64,000 nt of DNA from Paenibacillus xylanexedens (lineage in GTDB: Bacteria; Bacillota; Bacilli; Paenibacillales; Paenibacillaceae): assembly GCF_007680605.1 (NCBI RefSeq), contig NZ_VEIO01000001.1:2299276-2363275 (forward strand), given 5' to 3'. The translations under genes were made by a program, and so were the position numbers. The notes beneath the pieces are model-generated. The model was not told the origin of the DNA. It ran no database searches and saw nothing but the letters and a program-made list of their open reading frames with translations. Below, in pieces: positions 25,495 to 35,386 of this stretch. Positions within the stretch are counted from its first letter, which is position 1, and the number at the start of each line of letters is the position of its first letter.

Positions 25495-28360
25495 CGTCAT
25501 TATTTTGATTATCCACAGGTCGATCTAACCATTCAGCAATACGGGGAACCATCTGTTCTGTCAGCATATGCTCCATCTTTGGTCCCGGTAGCGAATACAG
25601 GAAGTACTTGCCGTAATAAGCTTCAATTACGCGCGTATCATACACAATGACGATTCCGCGATCTTTGCCCGTGCGAACAAGCCTGCCGAACCCCTGCTTG
25701 AAGCGAATGACTGCCTGTGGCACAGACAGCTTCATGAATGGATTTTTCTTCTGCTCTTGCAACAATTCACTCTTCGCTTCCAGAAGCGGATGGTTAGGCG
25801 GCTGGAAAGGCAGTCTCACAATCGCAAGACAGGTCAGCGCCTCACCCGGAATATCCACGCCCTCCCAGAAGCTGCTCGTACCCAGAAGGACTGCTGCTTT
25901 GGCATCCTGGAACCGTCGGGTCAACTTGGAACGATTGCCGCTGTCAACACCTTGCCCCAGTAGCGAGATGTCATTCCCGGACAAAGCCTCTTTCAGCGGC
26001 TCATAGACTTGTCGAAGCATTTTATAAGAGGTAAACAGCACCATCATACGTCCTCGAGTTGCAATCGCCGTCTCAGCAAGAGAGTGCACCAGCATCTGAA
26101 CAAAGTGTGCGTCCCCTACGCTTCCCTTCAGACTCGGGAAATCCCGCGGGATTACTAACAAAGCTTGTTCCCGATAATTAAATGGGGAAGGTAGCATCGA
26201 GGTCAGAAGCCGGTTATTGTCGGCAGCTTCCTGCAAACCCAGTTGCTCAATCATGAACTGGAATGACTTATCCACCGACAGCGTAGCCGATGTAAGCACA
26301 ACGCTTTTCTTTTTATCGAAAAACATCTCTTTCAGTTGCGCACTCACATCCACCGGAACAGCGTACAACTGGAGTGACTTGCTACGGAACTGTCCGCTGG
26401 CCTCCATCCAGTACACGGTCTTGGCATCATCCATACGCATGAAGAATCTTAAATTCTCCTTCATCGTGGTCAGATCTTTCAAAAGCCCGGTGATATCTGT
26501 AATCAGACTGTCAGACTGGTAATCATCCTGATCTTCTTTTACTTCAAGCAGTAGTTTGTCACCCTTGCGCACCAAATCACCCAAAGTCACATAGATCTGG
26601 TTCTCCAAATCCTGCAACTCCTGCCACTTGGCAGGCTTCTGAGACGCTTTAAGGCGTAGCGAGAACTGTCCGGTCTCCCCTGGAGAAGCATCACTCCGTT
26701 CAGGCAAAAGACCAAACAGAGCATCGCTCAGACGATCCCACATCTCCTTCACTTCGACGGCAAGGGGAAACATTTGATCCACCATCGAACCCCATTGTCC
26801 CCCGTTCTCGTGCCCTGACAGCTGGGAGCGCAGCATTGGGAGCTGACCGTTACGACTATCTTTAAACAAACGGGTCAACGTGTGTACGAGAGTAAAATAC
26901 TTCATGTGAAGCCCCAGGTGTTTACCCGCTACATCTTCAAGATGGTGCGCCTCGTCAATGACCAAACTTTCATAAGCCGGCAACAGCTGATGAGCAGCCT
27001 TCACGTCTGTAAATAGTTTGGAGTGATTGGTAATCACAATGTCAGAAAGTCCTGCTTCATGTTTCGCACGATGATAGAAGCACTTGCGGAACCACGGACA
27101 GGATCTGCCGAGACAAGACTCGGACTCGCTCTGCACGGTTTCCCAGAAATCTCCTCCGCGTGCACTGAGGTTCAATTCTTCATCGTCACCCGTTTCGGTT
27201 TGGGTAAGCCACACAATCATTTGTGCTGCAGTGAAGTAGTCCTCTTTCGGCGTAGCAAATTCACGTTTGTTGATTTTGTGTTCGAATTTGCGTAGACAGA
27301 GATAATGGCCTCTCCCCTTGAACACGGAAGCTTTGAAGGGAAAAGGAACCACCTGCGTCAGCATCGGAATATCCCGTTCGCGAAGTTGTTCTTGCAGATT
27401 AATGGTGTGAGTGCTTACCATCACCTTCTGTTCTTGTTTTACACTTTCATAAATAGCAGGTAACAAGTATCCCAGGGATTTCCCTGTTCCCGTTCCGGCT
27501 TCCAGCAAAAGATGTTTCTCTTCATCCAGCGCCTGACGTACACTGCCAAACATCTGTGTCTGTGCTTCGCGCTCTTCATAGTGATCCAATGTCTCTTTCA
27601 GGTTCGCGCGCACCTGATCCATAAACTGATCAAAGGTCACACCTTCCAGAGGGTTCGCTTCTCTTTCGTCCCGAGGAGCTCCGATTTCCGTCCAGTCACT
27701 AACGTTAAGCGCCAGCTGACGGTAATACGTATGCCCATCCAGGTCCTGAATCGGTTCTGCTTCCTTCTCTGCACGTAGTCCGTCGAAAAACCAGCCCAGA
27801 TCACTGTCCTCTGGTGCAAACAGATCGCTAAGCCGTTGAATCGTAATTAACGGCAGCTCTCTAAGCTCATCTAGACATTTAAGTAGAACATGGGCTGTTG
27901 CCAGTGCGTCACTGTCTGCCTGATGGGGGCGGTCATGTTCAAACCCAAATTCGGCTGACACATAACCGAGCTGATATGAACCCAGGGACGGAAAAGTAAT
28001 TTTCAAGAAATCAATCGTATCCAGAATACGGCCTGTAAAAGGCAAATAACCACAACGATCAAGCGCATTCTGTAAAAAATGAAAATCAAATGCAACGTTA
28101 TGGCCCACTAGAACCACATCGTCAAGAAGCGGTACCATCTCCATCATCATCTCTTCAAGAGATGGAGCATCCGCCACATCTTCTTCTGTAATTCCGGTCA
28201 ACCCAGTAATAAATGGCGGAATTGGAACACCCGGATTTACATAAGAACTATATATTTGAGTTATGCTGAAGTCATGGTCTATGATGGCAAGTCCGGCCTG
28301 TATGATCTCACCGTCGGACTGCGTGCCGGTTGTTTCGAAATCCAAAACGGCAAATTTCAT
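25481..28360 (-). CDS. dinG: DinG-type helicase fused to a DEDDh 3'-5' exonuclease
   Basis: A 959-residue protein. Residues 1-165 are a DnaQ/epsilon-type exonuclease (FAVLDFETTG, HNVAFDFHFL, HQADSDALAT). The rest is a superfamily 2 XPD/DinG helicase: Walker A EAGTGTGKS (287-295), DEAH box (469-472), later motifs SATL and GFGRLVRTGKDRG. Four cysteines at 355, 416, 421 and 427, spaced x60-x4-x5, match the iron-sulfur pattern of E. coli DinG/XPD, suggesting a 4Fe-4S cluster. It acts in DNA repair or in resolving R-loops and structured DNA. First in the block leading to rex and ypmB. Confidence 0.93.
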   Translation of the reverse strand: MKFAVLDFETTGTQSDGEIIQAGLAIIDHDFSITQIYSSYVNPGVPIPPFITGLTGITEEDVADAPSLEEMMMEMVPLLDDVVLVGHNVAFDFHFLQNALDRCGYLPFTGRILDTIDFLKITFPSLGSYQLGYVSAEFGFEHDRPHQADSDALATAHVLLKCLDELRELPLITIQRLSDLFAPEDSDLGWFFDGLRAEKEAEPIQDLDGHTYYRQLALNVSDWTEIGAPRDEREANPLEGVTFDQFMDQVRANLKETLDHYEEREAQTQMFGSVRQALDEEKHLLLEAGTGTGKSLGYLLPAIYESVKQEQKVMVSTHTINLQEQLRERDIPMLTQVVPFPFKASVFKGRGHYLCLRKFEHKINKREFATPKEDYFTAAQMIVWLTQTETGDDEELNLSARGGDFWETVQSESESCLGRSCPWFRKCFYHRAKHEAGLSDIVITNHSKLFTDVKAAHQLLPAYESLVIDEAHHLEDVAGKHLGLHMKYFTLVHTLTRLFKDSRNGQLPMLRSQLSGHENGGQWGSMVDQMFPLAVEVKEMWDRLSDALFGLLPERSDASPGETGQFSLRLKASQKPAKWQELQDLENQIYVTLGDLVRKGDKLLLEVKEDQDDYQSDSLITDITGLLKDLTTMKENLRFFMRMDDAKTVYWMEASGQFRSKSLQLYAVPVDVSAQLKEMFFDKKKSVVLTSATLSVDKSFQFMIEQLGLQEAADNNRLLTSMLPSPFNYREQALLVIPRDFPSLKGSVGDAHFVQMLVHSLAETAIATRGRMMVLFTSYKMLRQVYEPLKEALSGNDISLLGQGVDSGNRSKLTRRFQDAKAAVLLGTSSFWEGVDIPGEALTCLAIVRLPFQPPNHPLLEAKSELLQEQKKNPFMKLSVPQAVIRFKQGFGRLVRTGKDRGIVIVYDTRVIEAYYGKYFLYSLPGPKMEHMLTEQMVPRIAEWLDRPVDNQNNDDVQL

Positions 28361-28434
28361 TGCAATATACGATCCCTTCCATTCCAGTCTATGTTACAGC
28401 ATAGCAAAAAAAAGGGCATTTGAAAATTAACTGA

Positions 28435-28479
28435 CAAAAAAGCGGTGTTTCCGCCGCTATGCCAAAGGAGGAAACACCG
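28435..28479 (-). terminator. Terminator after the TPR-protein gene
   Basis: CGGTGTTTCC (28443-28452) pairs with GGAAACACCG (28470-28479). On the minus strand the stem is followed by a T run. It lies about 75 bases after the stop at 28555. Confidence 0.85.
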
Positions 28480-28554
28480 TTCTTTTGTTGCCAAATGTCT
28501 TTTTCAATTCAGGGCAATCTGGACGTGTCTTGAGACCAACTGATGTGTAGATTT

Positions 28555-29199
28555 TCAGACACACCCTAGCTGGTTCGCATACTGCAGTTTACCTCTGTTC
28601 AGCCTGCAAACTTCCATGTTGTACAGAGGTTCGGTCAACGTCGGGTCATACTGAAGGGCCTTTGCGAACAGGGAGCATGCCGCTTCTGGATTGGAGAGCT
28701 TCGCTTGGATACAGCCCAGAGCGTTACATACAAGACCTTTGAGTCTTGCTGATCCCTTAAGTAGCATAATCTGCTGTAAATGGGTTTCAGACTCATGAAT
28801 CTGCTCCAGACTTAAGTGTGCGAGTGCCAGATAAAAACGGGCTAAGGCACTATCCGGGTAATCATTCACCACCCGTATGAATTGATCAATCGCCTGCGGA
28901 TACATCTGTAGCTTAAAATATCCTTGGCCGCGGCTGAAGCATTCCAGATGTAGTTCAGGCAAAGCTGTCACTGCTTCCTGCTCCGGCTCAAGTGAAGCCG
29001 GTTTATCCAGCTCCCTTTCCCGAATCTGACTCATCTTTTCTTCAAACATCAGCCATTCATCCAGCATTCCGTCACTCATTCGTTTGAGCAAATTCCATTT
29101 TTGTTGCAGCTCCTGTTTGTTCAGACCTTCAGCGGAAGGATAGCTCTTGATAATTTCATCTAACATGTCGTTCATTTCGGCGAAAACATGCTGGAACAT
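28555..29199 (-). CDS. Tetratricopeptide-repeat protein
   Basis: A soluble protein of about 214 residues. The N-terminal third is helical and charged. From about residue 95 there are two to three TPR-like helix pairs (ECFSRGQGYFKLQMYPQAID, DSALARFYLALAHLSLEQIH, LVCNALGCIQAKLSNPEAAC). The Met at 29199 is chosen because GGTGGGG lies eight bases before it. Such proteins usually act as protein-binding scaffolds; no partner can be named. It follows panD on the same strand with about 90 bases between. Confidence 0.82.
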   Translation of the reverse strand: MFQHVFAEMNDMLDEIIKSYPSAEGLNKQELQQKWNLLKRMSDGMLDEWLMFEEKMSQIRERELDKPASLEPEQEAVTALPELHLECFSRGQGYFKLQMYPQAIDQFIRVVNDYPDSALARFYLALAHLSLEQIHESETHLQQIMLLKGSARLKGLVCNALGCIQAKLSNPEAACSLFAKALQYDPTLTEPLYNMEVCRLNRGKLQYANQLGCV

Positions 29200-29291
29200 C
29201 GATGCATCCCCACCCTTGGAAAATGAATTAGTGCAGTGACCTGTACTCATTTTTTGCTGGATGGGCCGATTTCATTCTCCTTCCCAGCCGA

Positions 29292-29675
29292 TTACAAGAT
29301 CGTGGCGTGAACTTCTTTCTTCATGGTCTGAACCGGCTTGTTCTGACCGTCCACAAACACCACGGTAGGTTTATGCGTATTTGCTTCTTCCTGTGACATC
29401 ATGGCATAAGAAATGATAATGACTGTATCTCCAGGCTGTACGAGACGAGCGGCAGCACCGTTCAGACAAATGACGCCACTGCCACGAGGACCTGGAATAA
29501 CATAAGTCTCAAGTCGTGCTCCATTGTTATTGTTCACAATTTGCACTTTTTCGTTTTCCATTAAATCCGACGTTTCCATAAGGTCTTCGTCAATGGTAAT
29601 GCTACCCACATAGTTCAAGTTGGCTTCCGTTACCGTAGCACGGTGAATCTTGGATTTCATCAGGGTTCTAAACAT
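29292..29675 (-). CDS. panD: Aspartate 1-decarboxylase
   Basis: Pyruvoyl enzyme making beta-alanine from aspartate for pantothenate synthesis. The 127-residue proenzyme has the self-cleavage site Gly-Ser expected near residue 25 in [14 protein letters not shown], after which Ser becomes the pyruvoyl group. [17 protein letters not shown] and [12 protein letters not shown] are conserved. It overlaps panC by 8 bases. In this bacterium beta-alanine supply and condensation are thus made from one transcript. Confidence 0.97.
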   Translation of the reverse strand: MFRTLMKSKIHRATVTEANLNYVGSITIDEDLMETSDLMENEKVQIVNNNNGARLETYVIPGPRGSGVICLNGAAARLVQPGDTVIIISYAMMSQEEANTHKPTVVFVDGQNKPVQTMKKEVHATIL

Positions 29676-30570
29676 GGGACAGCACCTCCGTTTTTTGAAT
29701 ACGTATATTATCGATTAATCTTGTTTTCCCAAATTTCACGGCAAGTGCGATGAGCAAATCATCATAAGCCTTCAATTCCTCTTGATCAGCAAGAGGTTCC
29801 AGACTTGGAAAAGCCTGAATCTCGGCATAATCAATCACAGCATGCGCCGATTGGCCAATATGTCCACGGAGTACACGGCGAATGTCCTCTGCTGTAACAG
29901 CTGTCCCGACCTCCACCGATTCTTGTGCCGCACGCAGTGCCTGAGACAATACCAGAGCCTCCTGACGCAGTTCTGCGTTCAAATAGACATTACGTGAGCT
30001 GAGTGCCAAACCGTCCTGCTCACGAACGATAGGACAAGGCACAATGTTCACTGGCATATTTAGATCCTGTACCATTTGCTCAATAACGGCTACCTGCTGT
30101 GCATCCTTCATACCAAAAAAGGCTTTCTGCGGTTGCACGATGTTAAACAGCTTCGATACTACGGTAGTCACCCCGTTAAAATGCCCTGGACGGGATGCGC
30201 CACATAAGCGCTCTGTAATCCCGGATACTGTAATCGTGGTTTGCGTCGGCTGAGGATACATCTCTTCCACCGAGGGAATAAATACGATATCTACCCCTTC
30301 AGCACGAGCCGTTCCGAGATCGCGTTGTTCATCCCGCGGATAACTTTCAAAGTCTTCGTTTGGGCCAAACTGTATCGGATTAACAAAGATGCTTAGAACA
30401 ACGATGTGGCTCTGTTCTCTCGCTGCTTTCATCAGACTGGCGTGGCCTTGATGAAGGTATCCCATGGTGGGCACCAGTCCAACCACGGTTTCTTCGGAAT
30501 GGATCGCATGTTTTTTTCGCATCAAGCTTAGTTCCTGTCTTAACTCTGGGATCGTGCGTATGACTTTCAT
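29668..30570 (-). CDS. panC: Pantothenate synthetase (pantoate-beta-alanine ligase)
   Basis: Joins pantoate and beta-alanine with ATP. The 300-residue protein has the nucleotidyltransferase HIGH-like motif in [36 protein letters not shown], the pantoate site [19 protein letters not shown] and KDAQQV, and the late SSRNVYL. It starts on the panB stop (TGATG, one-base overlap) and overlaps panD at its end, so panB-panC-panD is tightly coupled. Confidence 0.97.
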   Translation of the reverse strand: MKVIRTIPELRQELSLMRKKHAIHSEETVVGLVPTMGYLHQGHASLMKAAREQSHIVVLSIFVNPIQFGPNEDFESYPRDEQRDLGTARAEGVDIVFIPSVEEMYPQPTQTTITVSGITERLCGASRPGHFNGVTTVVSKLFNIVQPQKAFFGMKDAQQVAVIEQMVQDLNMPVNIVPCPIVREQDGLALSSRNVYLNAELRQEALVLSQALRAAQESVEVGTAVTAEDIRRVLRGHIGQSAHAVIDYAEIQAFPSLEPLADQEELKAYDDLLIALAVKFGKTRLIDNIRIQKTEVLSHV

Positions 30571-31442
30571 CAGCGAATTTCCACCTTTTCTTTGCGTTGT
30601 CCATACAATCCATCCAGTACACCATCCGCCGCGCTGAAAACATGCTCTTCGGCCGGGAAGGAGCGATCCTTCACTTCTTTTACATACGTTTCAATACTGG
30701 TACGAATCACACTTCCTACATCACCATAGGTTTTGACAAATCGTTTAGGCGTGTATGGTGAAGCATATTGAACCACATCATGGAATACGAGCACTTGACC
30801 GTCACATCCCCGCCCTGCTCCAATGCCAATGGTCGGAATGGACAATTCTTTCGAGATAGCTTCAGCCACTTCTTCCGTCACGAGTTCAAGCACGATGCCA
30901 AACGCCCCGGCGGCTTCCAGCGCTTTGGCTTCATCCATCAGACGTTTGGCATCTGCTACATCCTTGCCTTGAATTCGGTAACCGCCGATCTGATTCACCG
31001 ATTGTGGTGTCAATCCGATATGTCCGAGCACAGGCACACCTGCTTGCACAACAGCCTTGACTGTCTCTGCGATTTCAACGCCGCCCTCCATTTTGACCGC
31101 ATGGGCATGCCCTTCCTGCATCAACCGACGAACACCCTTCAATGTTTCATCAATGCTACCGTGGTACGTCATAAAAGGCATATCTGCTACGATAAACGTG
31201 TGTTCAGCACCACGCACAACTGAACGAGTGTGGTAAACCATATCATCAATCGTGACTGGCAAAGTTGAGTTATAGCCGAGAACAACATTCCCCAAAGAGT
31301 CGCCCACCAAAATCATGTCAATGCCGGCTTCTTCGGCGAGCAGAGCAGTCGGATAGTCATAAGCTGTAATCATGCTAAGCGGGATGCCATCCTGCTTGTA
31401 TTTTTTCATTTTCACAATGTTTAACGCTTGTTTGTTTGCCAT
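30570..31442 (-). CDS. panB: 3-methyl-2-oxobutanoate hydroxymethyltransferase
   Basis: First committed step of pantothenate synthesis, adding a hydroxymethyl group from methylene-tetrahydrofolate to ketoisovalerate. The 290-residue TIM-barrel protein shows ITAYDYPTALLAEEAGID, ILVGDSLGNVVLGY, VKMEGG, GHIGLTPQS and IGIGAGRGCDGQVLVFHD, with Asp and Glu metal ligands. A GAGGGG site precedes the ATG. A terminator hairpin lies only about 40 bases upstream, inside the apparent leader, so expression may be controlled by antitermination. Confidence 0.97.
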   Translation of the reverse strand: MANKQALNIVKMKKYKQDGIPLSMITAYDYPTALLAEEAGIDMILVGDSLGNVVLGYNSTLPVTIDDMVYHTRSVVRGAEHTFIVADMPFMTYHGSIDETLKGVRRLMQEGHAHAVKMEGGVEIAETVKAVVQAGVPVLGHIGLTPQSVNQIGGYRIQGKDVADAKRLMDEAKALEAAGAFGIVLELVTEEVAEAISKELSIPTIGIGAGRGCDGQVLVFHDVVQYASPYTPKRFVKTYGDVGSVIRTSIETYVKEVKDRSFPAEEHVFSAADGVLDGLYGQRKEKVEIR

Positions 31443-31481
31443 TTGTCTTGTGCCCCTCTCATCTTTTCAATTAAACGCAAC

Positions 31482-31511
31482 AAAAAAACCTTTTAGTTTT
31501 CCACTAAAAAG
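31482..31511 (-). terminator. Terminator between birA and panB, inside the panB leader
   Basis: On the minus strand CTTTTTAGT pairs with ACTAAAAGG (one G-T pair), followed by seven T. It lies 285 bases after the birA stop but only about 40 bases before panB, and downstream of a likely panB promoter at 31727-31755. It may therefore be a regulated attenuator. Confidence 0.75.
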
Positions 31512-31726
31512 TCCCGAAAAGTCAAAAAAGAGTCACTTGCGATCGTCCCTTCTGTCTCGGTCCTCTTCGGCTCAGAGCAGAATCCAACAACACATTTGTT
31601 CTTATTCCATTGTTTCCTTGCTATTGCTGTCCTACTTTCCTGCGTAAAACGCATCAAGCAGAACAAAGGTTACTGCTCATCGGAGTGCAGCTCGGTCATT
31701 ACAGCCCGATACCGCCTCACGAAAAC
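31512..31726 (-). ncRNA. Candidate structured 5' leader RNA of panBCD
   Basis: Between the promoter at 31727-31755 and the terminator at 31482-31511 lie about 215 bases without an ORF. On the minus strand there are small hairpins: TGCG-TTTTA-CGCA, AGCAG-N10-CTGCT, and an ATCGG/CCGAT pairing enclosing about 22 bases. Leader RNAs upstream of pantothenate genes are known in Bacillota (the pan RNA motif). I cannot confirm this is one of them, and no T-box sequence is present. Confidence 0.35.
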
Positions 31727-31755
31727 AGTATACCAAAGTTCTGCTCAAAGTTCAC
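31727..31755 (-). promoter_or_regulatory. Likely promoter of panBCD
   Basis: On the minus strand GTGAAC (31750-31755) and TATACT (31727-31732) are spaced 17 bases. The -35 is weak and the -10 is good. It starts about 40 bases after the end of birA. Confidence 0.45.
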
Positions 31756-31795
31756 GTCTTATGTTCGAGATGATCCAAGAAAATTCGACAAAACA

Positions 31796-32773
31796 TCAGC
31801 TTTTCCAAGTCACTTCGCCAGATATGATCAGTTCGCGTACCCCATTCAGCGTCTCAACTACCAGTGCTCCCGAAGAGTCCAGCCCTACAGCTGTTCCCTC
31901 GATTACACCATGAGGATTCGTAACAGTCACCTTTCGATTCAACGAAACAGACAATGCTTCCCAGAGTGTAGAAATAACTCCAAATCCCTCTTTTTGATAT
32001 ATAAAATATAGATGTTCCATCTCCGTCAAAATAGCGGCTGCTAGCGCCGTCCGATCAATAGCTTGCCCTGTTTCAATCTGAAGCGAGGTGGCAATCTGTT
32101 GCAAGTCTTCTGGATAATCCTGAGAATCAAAGTTTACATCTACGCCAATGCCCGCAATGCAATATCGAACCTGATGATCCTCAACCGCAGATTCAAGTAA
32201 AATGCCACATATCTTACGGTCATTGATCAACAAGTCATTCGGCCATTTAATGCCAGCCTCTGCACCAGTATAAGCTCGAATCGCTCGACATACAGCTACT
32301 CCAGTCAGAAGGGTAAGCTGGGGCGTATGTTGCAAAGGTATTTCGGGGCGTAGCAGCACGCTCATCCAGATCCCTTTTCCCGGAGGAGAGAACCACTTGC
32401 GGCCGAAACGACCTCTGCCTCCCGTCTGTTCTTCCGCGAAGACTACCGCACCCTCACCCTCGCCCTCTTCCGCCAGCTTAAGTACATCGGCCTGTGTGGA
32501 TGAGGTTGAGGACAGCATGACCGCTTTACGGCCAAATGTCTTGGTCTTCAGATTAAGTTGGAGAGCTGTCTCATCAATACTTTCCGGTCTGGTGACCAGA
32601 CGGTATCCTTTACGGGAAACGGCTTCAAACTCATACCCCATCTCCCGCAATTTATTGACATGTTTCCATACCGCGGTTCGGCTGATGGACAGCTGCCGGC
32701 TAATCTCCTCGCCCGATACAAACTGTCCGTCAGCATGAAGTAACATATGTAATAAGTCCTCATGCTTGGTCAT
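31796..32773 (-). CDS. birA: Biotin-protein ligase and biotin-operon repressor
   Basis: A bifunctional 325-residue protein. The N-terminal helix-turn-helix (residues about 1-65, ISRQLSISRTAVWKHVNKLRE) is the repressor part. The central ligase domain has the biotinyl-AMP loop GGRGRFGRKW and KWPNDLLI, and a C-terminal SH3-like domain follows. It attaches biotin to acyl-carrier subunits and represses biotin genes when loaded with biotinyl-AMP. It overlaps the end of cca by 14 bases, as in the Bacillus cca-birA-panBCD run. Confidence 0.95.
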   Translation of the reverse strand: MTKHEDLLHMLLHADGQFVSGEEISRQLSISRTAVWKHVNKLREMGYEFEAVSRKGYRLVTRPESIDETALQLNLKTKTFGRKAVMLSSTSSTQADVLKLAEEGEGEGAVVFAEEQTGGRGRFGRKWFSPPGKGIWMSVLLRPEIPLQHTPQLTLLTGVAVCRAIRAYTGAEAGIKWPNDLLINDRKICGILLESAVEDHQVRYCIAGIGVDVNFDSQDYPEDLQQIATSLQIETGQAIDRTALAAAILTEMEHLYFIYQKEGFGVISTLWEALSVSLNRKVTVTNPHGVIEGTAVGLDSSGALVVETLNGVRELIISGEVTWKS

Positions 32774-34061
32774 TCGCAGCCACCCGTTTCACTTCAGTAC
32801 ATAGTGCTTCATACTGATTCATTATATTTCCAATCGCCGTTTCCCTGAGCAGATGTTTCATGAGTTGCCCGAGCCAAGGTCCACCTTTGCGCCCCACTAA
32901 TTGCAACACCTGTTCACCCGTGATTTCGAGTTCTTTTATTGCATGGACTGGCATGGATCGACTCCAGTCCGCCGCGAGAGTTTGAACTTTAACGAGTCGA
33001 TCGTGTGTCTGTTCAGAACCTTCACGCCACTGTTTCGGTAATTGCTCTTGCAACAACAGCCAGTCGTTAGCCGCCTGAGCACCACAATGGAGTACAGACA
33101 CAATCCAGTTTTCCCGTAGCCCTTGATCATCTTCACACTGCTCCACAAAATCGGACACGAGTTGCTCCATTTGAAGCACACCCGTAATTCGAACACGTTG
33201 CTCATTGGAAAATGTCCACAGCCGCAATAACTTGTCTGCTTCTTCCCGGTTGTATCCACCAGCCAGCAACACACATGACCATCGAAGCAATACATGTTCT
33301 CCTGCCAAAAGCTGCAAGCCAGTTAACAAATCTCTATTAAACCTGGAAGAATCCACTGGTGCTTTGACATACTCTAGCGCTCTGCTGCGAAATAACAATT
33401 CCAATCCCTTGAGCGGATGAGGACCTGCCATCATTTTTACCATCTCAGTACGGACCCGTTCCATGGCAATATGCTGGAGCAGTTCACGCCGATCTACCAG
33501 TCCCTTCCAGGTATTGTACGCAATCCTGAAATCAAAGACGGAAGCAAACCGAACGCAGCGCAACATACGCAAAGCGTCCTCACCAAAGCGTTCAACCGCC
33601 AACCCCACACAACGCACAAGCTCTTTCTTAATATCAACTTGCCCGCCAAAAGGGTCGACGATAGCTCCCTTCACATCCATTGCAAGAGCGTTCATGGTGA
33701 AATCTCGCCGCTGCAGATCTTCCTTGATATCCTGAACAAACTGCACTGCAGCAGGTCTGCGATTATCCTGATACTCCGACTCTGTCCGAAAGGTCGTCAC
33801 TTCAAAGTAATGGCCTCCAGAACGCACCGTCACTGTCCCGTGCTGTAATCCCGTAGGAATACAGTCGTCAAACAGACCCATAACTTGCTCGGGAGAAGCA
33901 GAGGTCGTAATATCCATGTCGTCCACGGCACGCCCCAGCATTTCGTCACGAACACAACCGCCAACCCAATAGGCCTCGAAGCCATGTTCATTTAATCGAG
34001 TAAGGACAGCCTCACTTTGTTTTGCCATTTCATTGTCTGCTTGTGTCCATTGAACCACCAC
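32760..34061 (-). CDS. cca: tRNA CCA-adding nucleotidyltransferase
   Basis: Adds or repairs the 3' CCA of tRNAs. The 433-residue class II enzyme has the nucleotidyltransferase head YWVGGCVRDEMLGR with catalytic VDDMDITTSA, and the RRDFTMNALAM and EDALRMLRCVRFAS motifs; a helical body follows. The start is GTG (34061, or the adjacent GTG at 34058) behind GAGGTG. It is coupled to birA at its end and preceded by bshA. Confidence 0.95.
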   Translation of the reverse strand: MVVQWTQADNEMAKQSEAVLTRLNEHGFEAYWVGGCVRDEMLGRAVDDMDITTSASPEQVMGLFDDCIPTGLQHGTVTVRSGGHYFEVTTFRTESEYQDNRRPAAVQFVQDIKEDLQRRDFTMNALAMDVKGAIVDPFGGQVDIKKELVRCVGLAVERFGEDALRMLRCVRFASVFDFRIAYNTWKGLVDRRELLQHIAMERVRTEMVKMMAGPHPLKGLELLFRSRALEYVKAPVDSSRFNRDLLTGLQLLAGEHVLLRWSCVLLAGGYNREEADKLLRLWTFSNEQRVRITGVLQMEQLVSDFVEQCEDDQGLRENWIVSVLHCGAQAANDWLLLQEQLPKQWREGSEQTHDRLVKVQTLAADWSRSMPVHAIKELEITGEQVLQLVGRKGGPWLGQLMKHLLRETAIGNIMNQYEALCTEVKRVAANDQA

Positions 34062-34099
34062 ATCTCACCTCTTCTCCTGCCTGCTGTGGCTCCCCAAAC

Positions 34100-35260
34100 T
34101 TAACCGCACACGGGATTGAGACTAGGGATTTCTCTTCCAAGCACACGATAATATATCTTTTCATACTCCTGACGAATGGAGTCGTTGCAGAAATCATGAT
34201 GGGCACGATGAAGGCATGCCTCCCGCATATCCGCAGCCAAACGCTCATTCGTGAGTAGACGAATCGCATTCTCCGCCATAGATTGGGTATCCCCAATCGG
34301 AGAGAGAAATCCTGTTTTCCCATGCAAAACAAGTTCCGGAATACCGCCAGCCTGTGAACCAATCGTAGGTACCCCACATGCCATCGCTTCAAGGGCTACC
34401 AGACCAAAGCTCTCTTTCTCTGATGGAAGCATCAAAATGTCAGCCATGGATATTACTTGAGCAATATCATCCTGTCTACCCAGGAAATGAACCTTTTCGC
34501 TCAAGCCGAGTTCTTTGATTTTACACTGAATTTTGGGCAAGTCCGGTCCTTCACCTACAAACAACAACTTCGCGGGAACCTGCTCCTGAACTTGACGGAA
34601 TACTTCCACGACGTCTTGTGTTCGCTTGACTGGACGAAAGTTCGAGATATGCATCAGTATTTTTTCATGAGGCGCAGCATAATCACGACGCAGACTCGCG
34701 GCATCCCTTGGATAATAGATACGTTTATCTATAAAATTATAGGTCAGATCAATCGGACGCTGGATATCCAGCAGTTCAACCGTTTCACGAATCAAATCCT
34801 GAGAAACGGCAGTTACCGCATCACTCTCATTGATGGCAAGACGAATCAGGTCTTTAAGCGATTCATCCTGAGCCAGAACGGTGATATCGGTTCCGTGCAG
34901 GGTTGTAACCACTTTCAGGTTGTCTCCAACCATCTGCTTGGCAAGAAATGCACATACCGCATGCGGTACTGCATAATGCACATGCAATAAATCAAGCTGT
35001 TGTGCCTTTGCCACCTGAGCCATTTTAGTCGCTAAAGACAAATCGTACGGAGGATATCGAAACACATAATAATCGTTAACCTCTACTTCATGATAAAAAA
35101 TATTTTTCTGAAACTTTCCCAGTCTGAACGGAATGCTGTTCGCAATAAAATGAACCTGATGTCCCTGTTCGGCCAGCAATTTGCCGAGTTCCGTTGCGAC
35201 AACCCCGGATCCTCCGAGGGACGGATAACAGGTGATTCCGATTTTTAGCTTTTGATCCAT
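34100..35260 (-). CDS. bshA: N-acetyl-alpha-D-glucosaminyl L-malate synthase
   Basis: A GT4 glycosyltransferase that makes GlcNAc-malate, the first step to bacillithiol. The 386-residue protein begins MDQKLKIGITCYPS after GGAG at 11 bases (35260); an upstream reading lacks this. Glycine-rich N-terminal loop GGSGVVATELG, LHVHYAVPHA, THLHGTD-like TTLHGTDITV, and the nucleotide-sugar site SEKESFGLVALEAMACGVP are visible. The next gene upstream is the deacetylase bshB1, so two of the bacillithiol steps lie together. bshC is not in the window. Confidence 0.96.
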   Translation of the reverse strand: MDQKLKIGITCYPSLGGSGVVATELGKLLAEQGHQVHFIANSIPFRLGKFQKNIFYHEVEVNDYYVFRYPPYDLSLATKMAQVAKAQQLDLLHVHYAVPHAVCAFLAKQMVGDNLKVVTTLHGTDITVLAQDESLKDLIRLAINESDAVTAVSQDLIRETVELLDIQRPIDLTYNFIDKRIYYPRDAASLRRDYAAPHEKILMHISNFRPVKRTQDVVEVFRQVQEQVPAKLLFVGEGPDLPKIQCKIKELGLSEKVHFLGRQDDIAQVISMADILMLPSEKESFGLVALEAMACGVPTIGSQAGGIPELVLHGKTGFLSPIGDTQSMAENAIRLLTNERLAADMREACLHRAHHDFCNDSIRQEYEKIYYRVLGREIPSLNPVCG

Positions 35261-35386
35261 CCGGTTGGACGCTCCTTTGATCTCCCGCATATCGCAGGTT
35301 GATATCATGCAACGGAAATTAATTGATGTCATGATTTGTTCAAGTGTAAATGTATGGTTCTATCTATATACAGGTGTGGGCATAGA

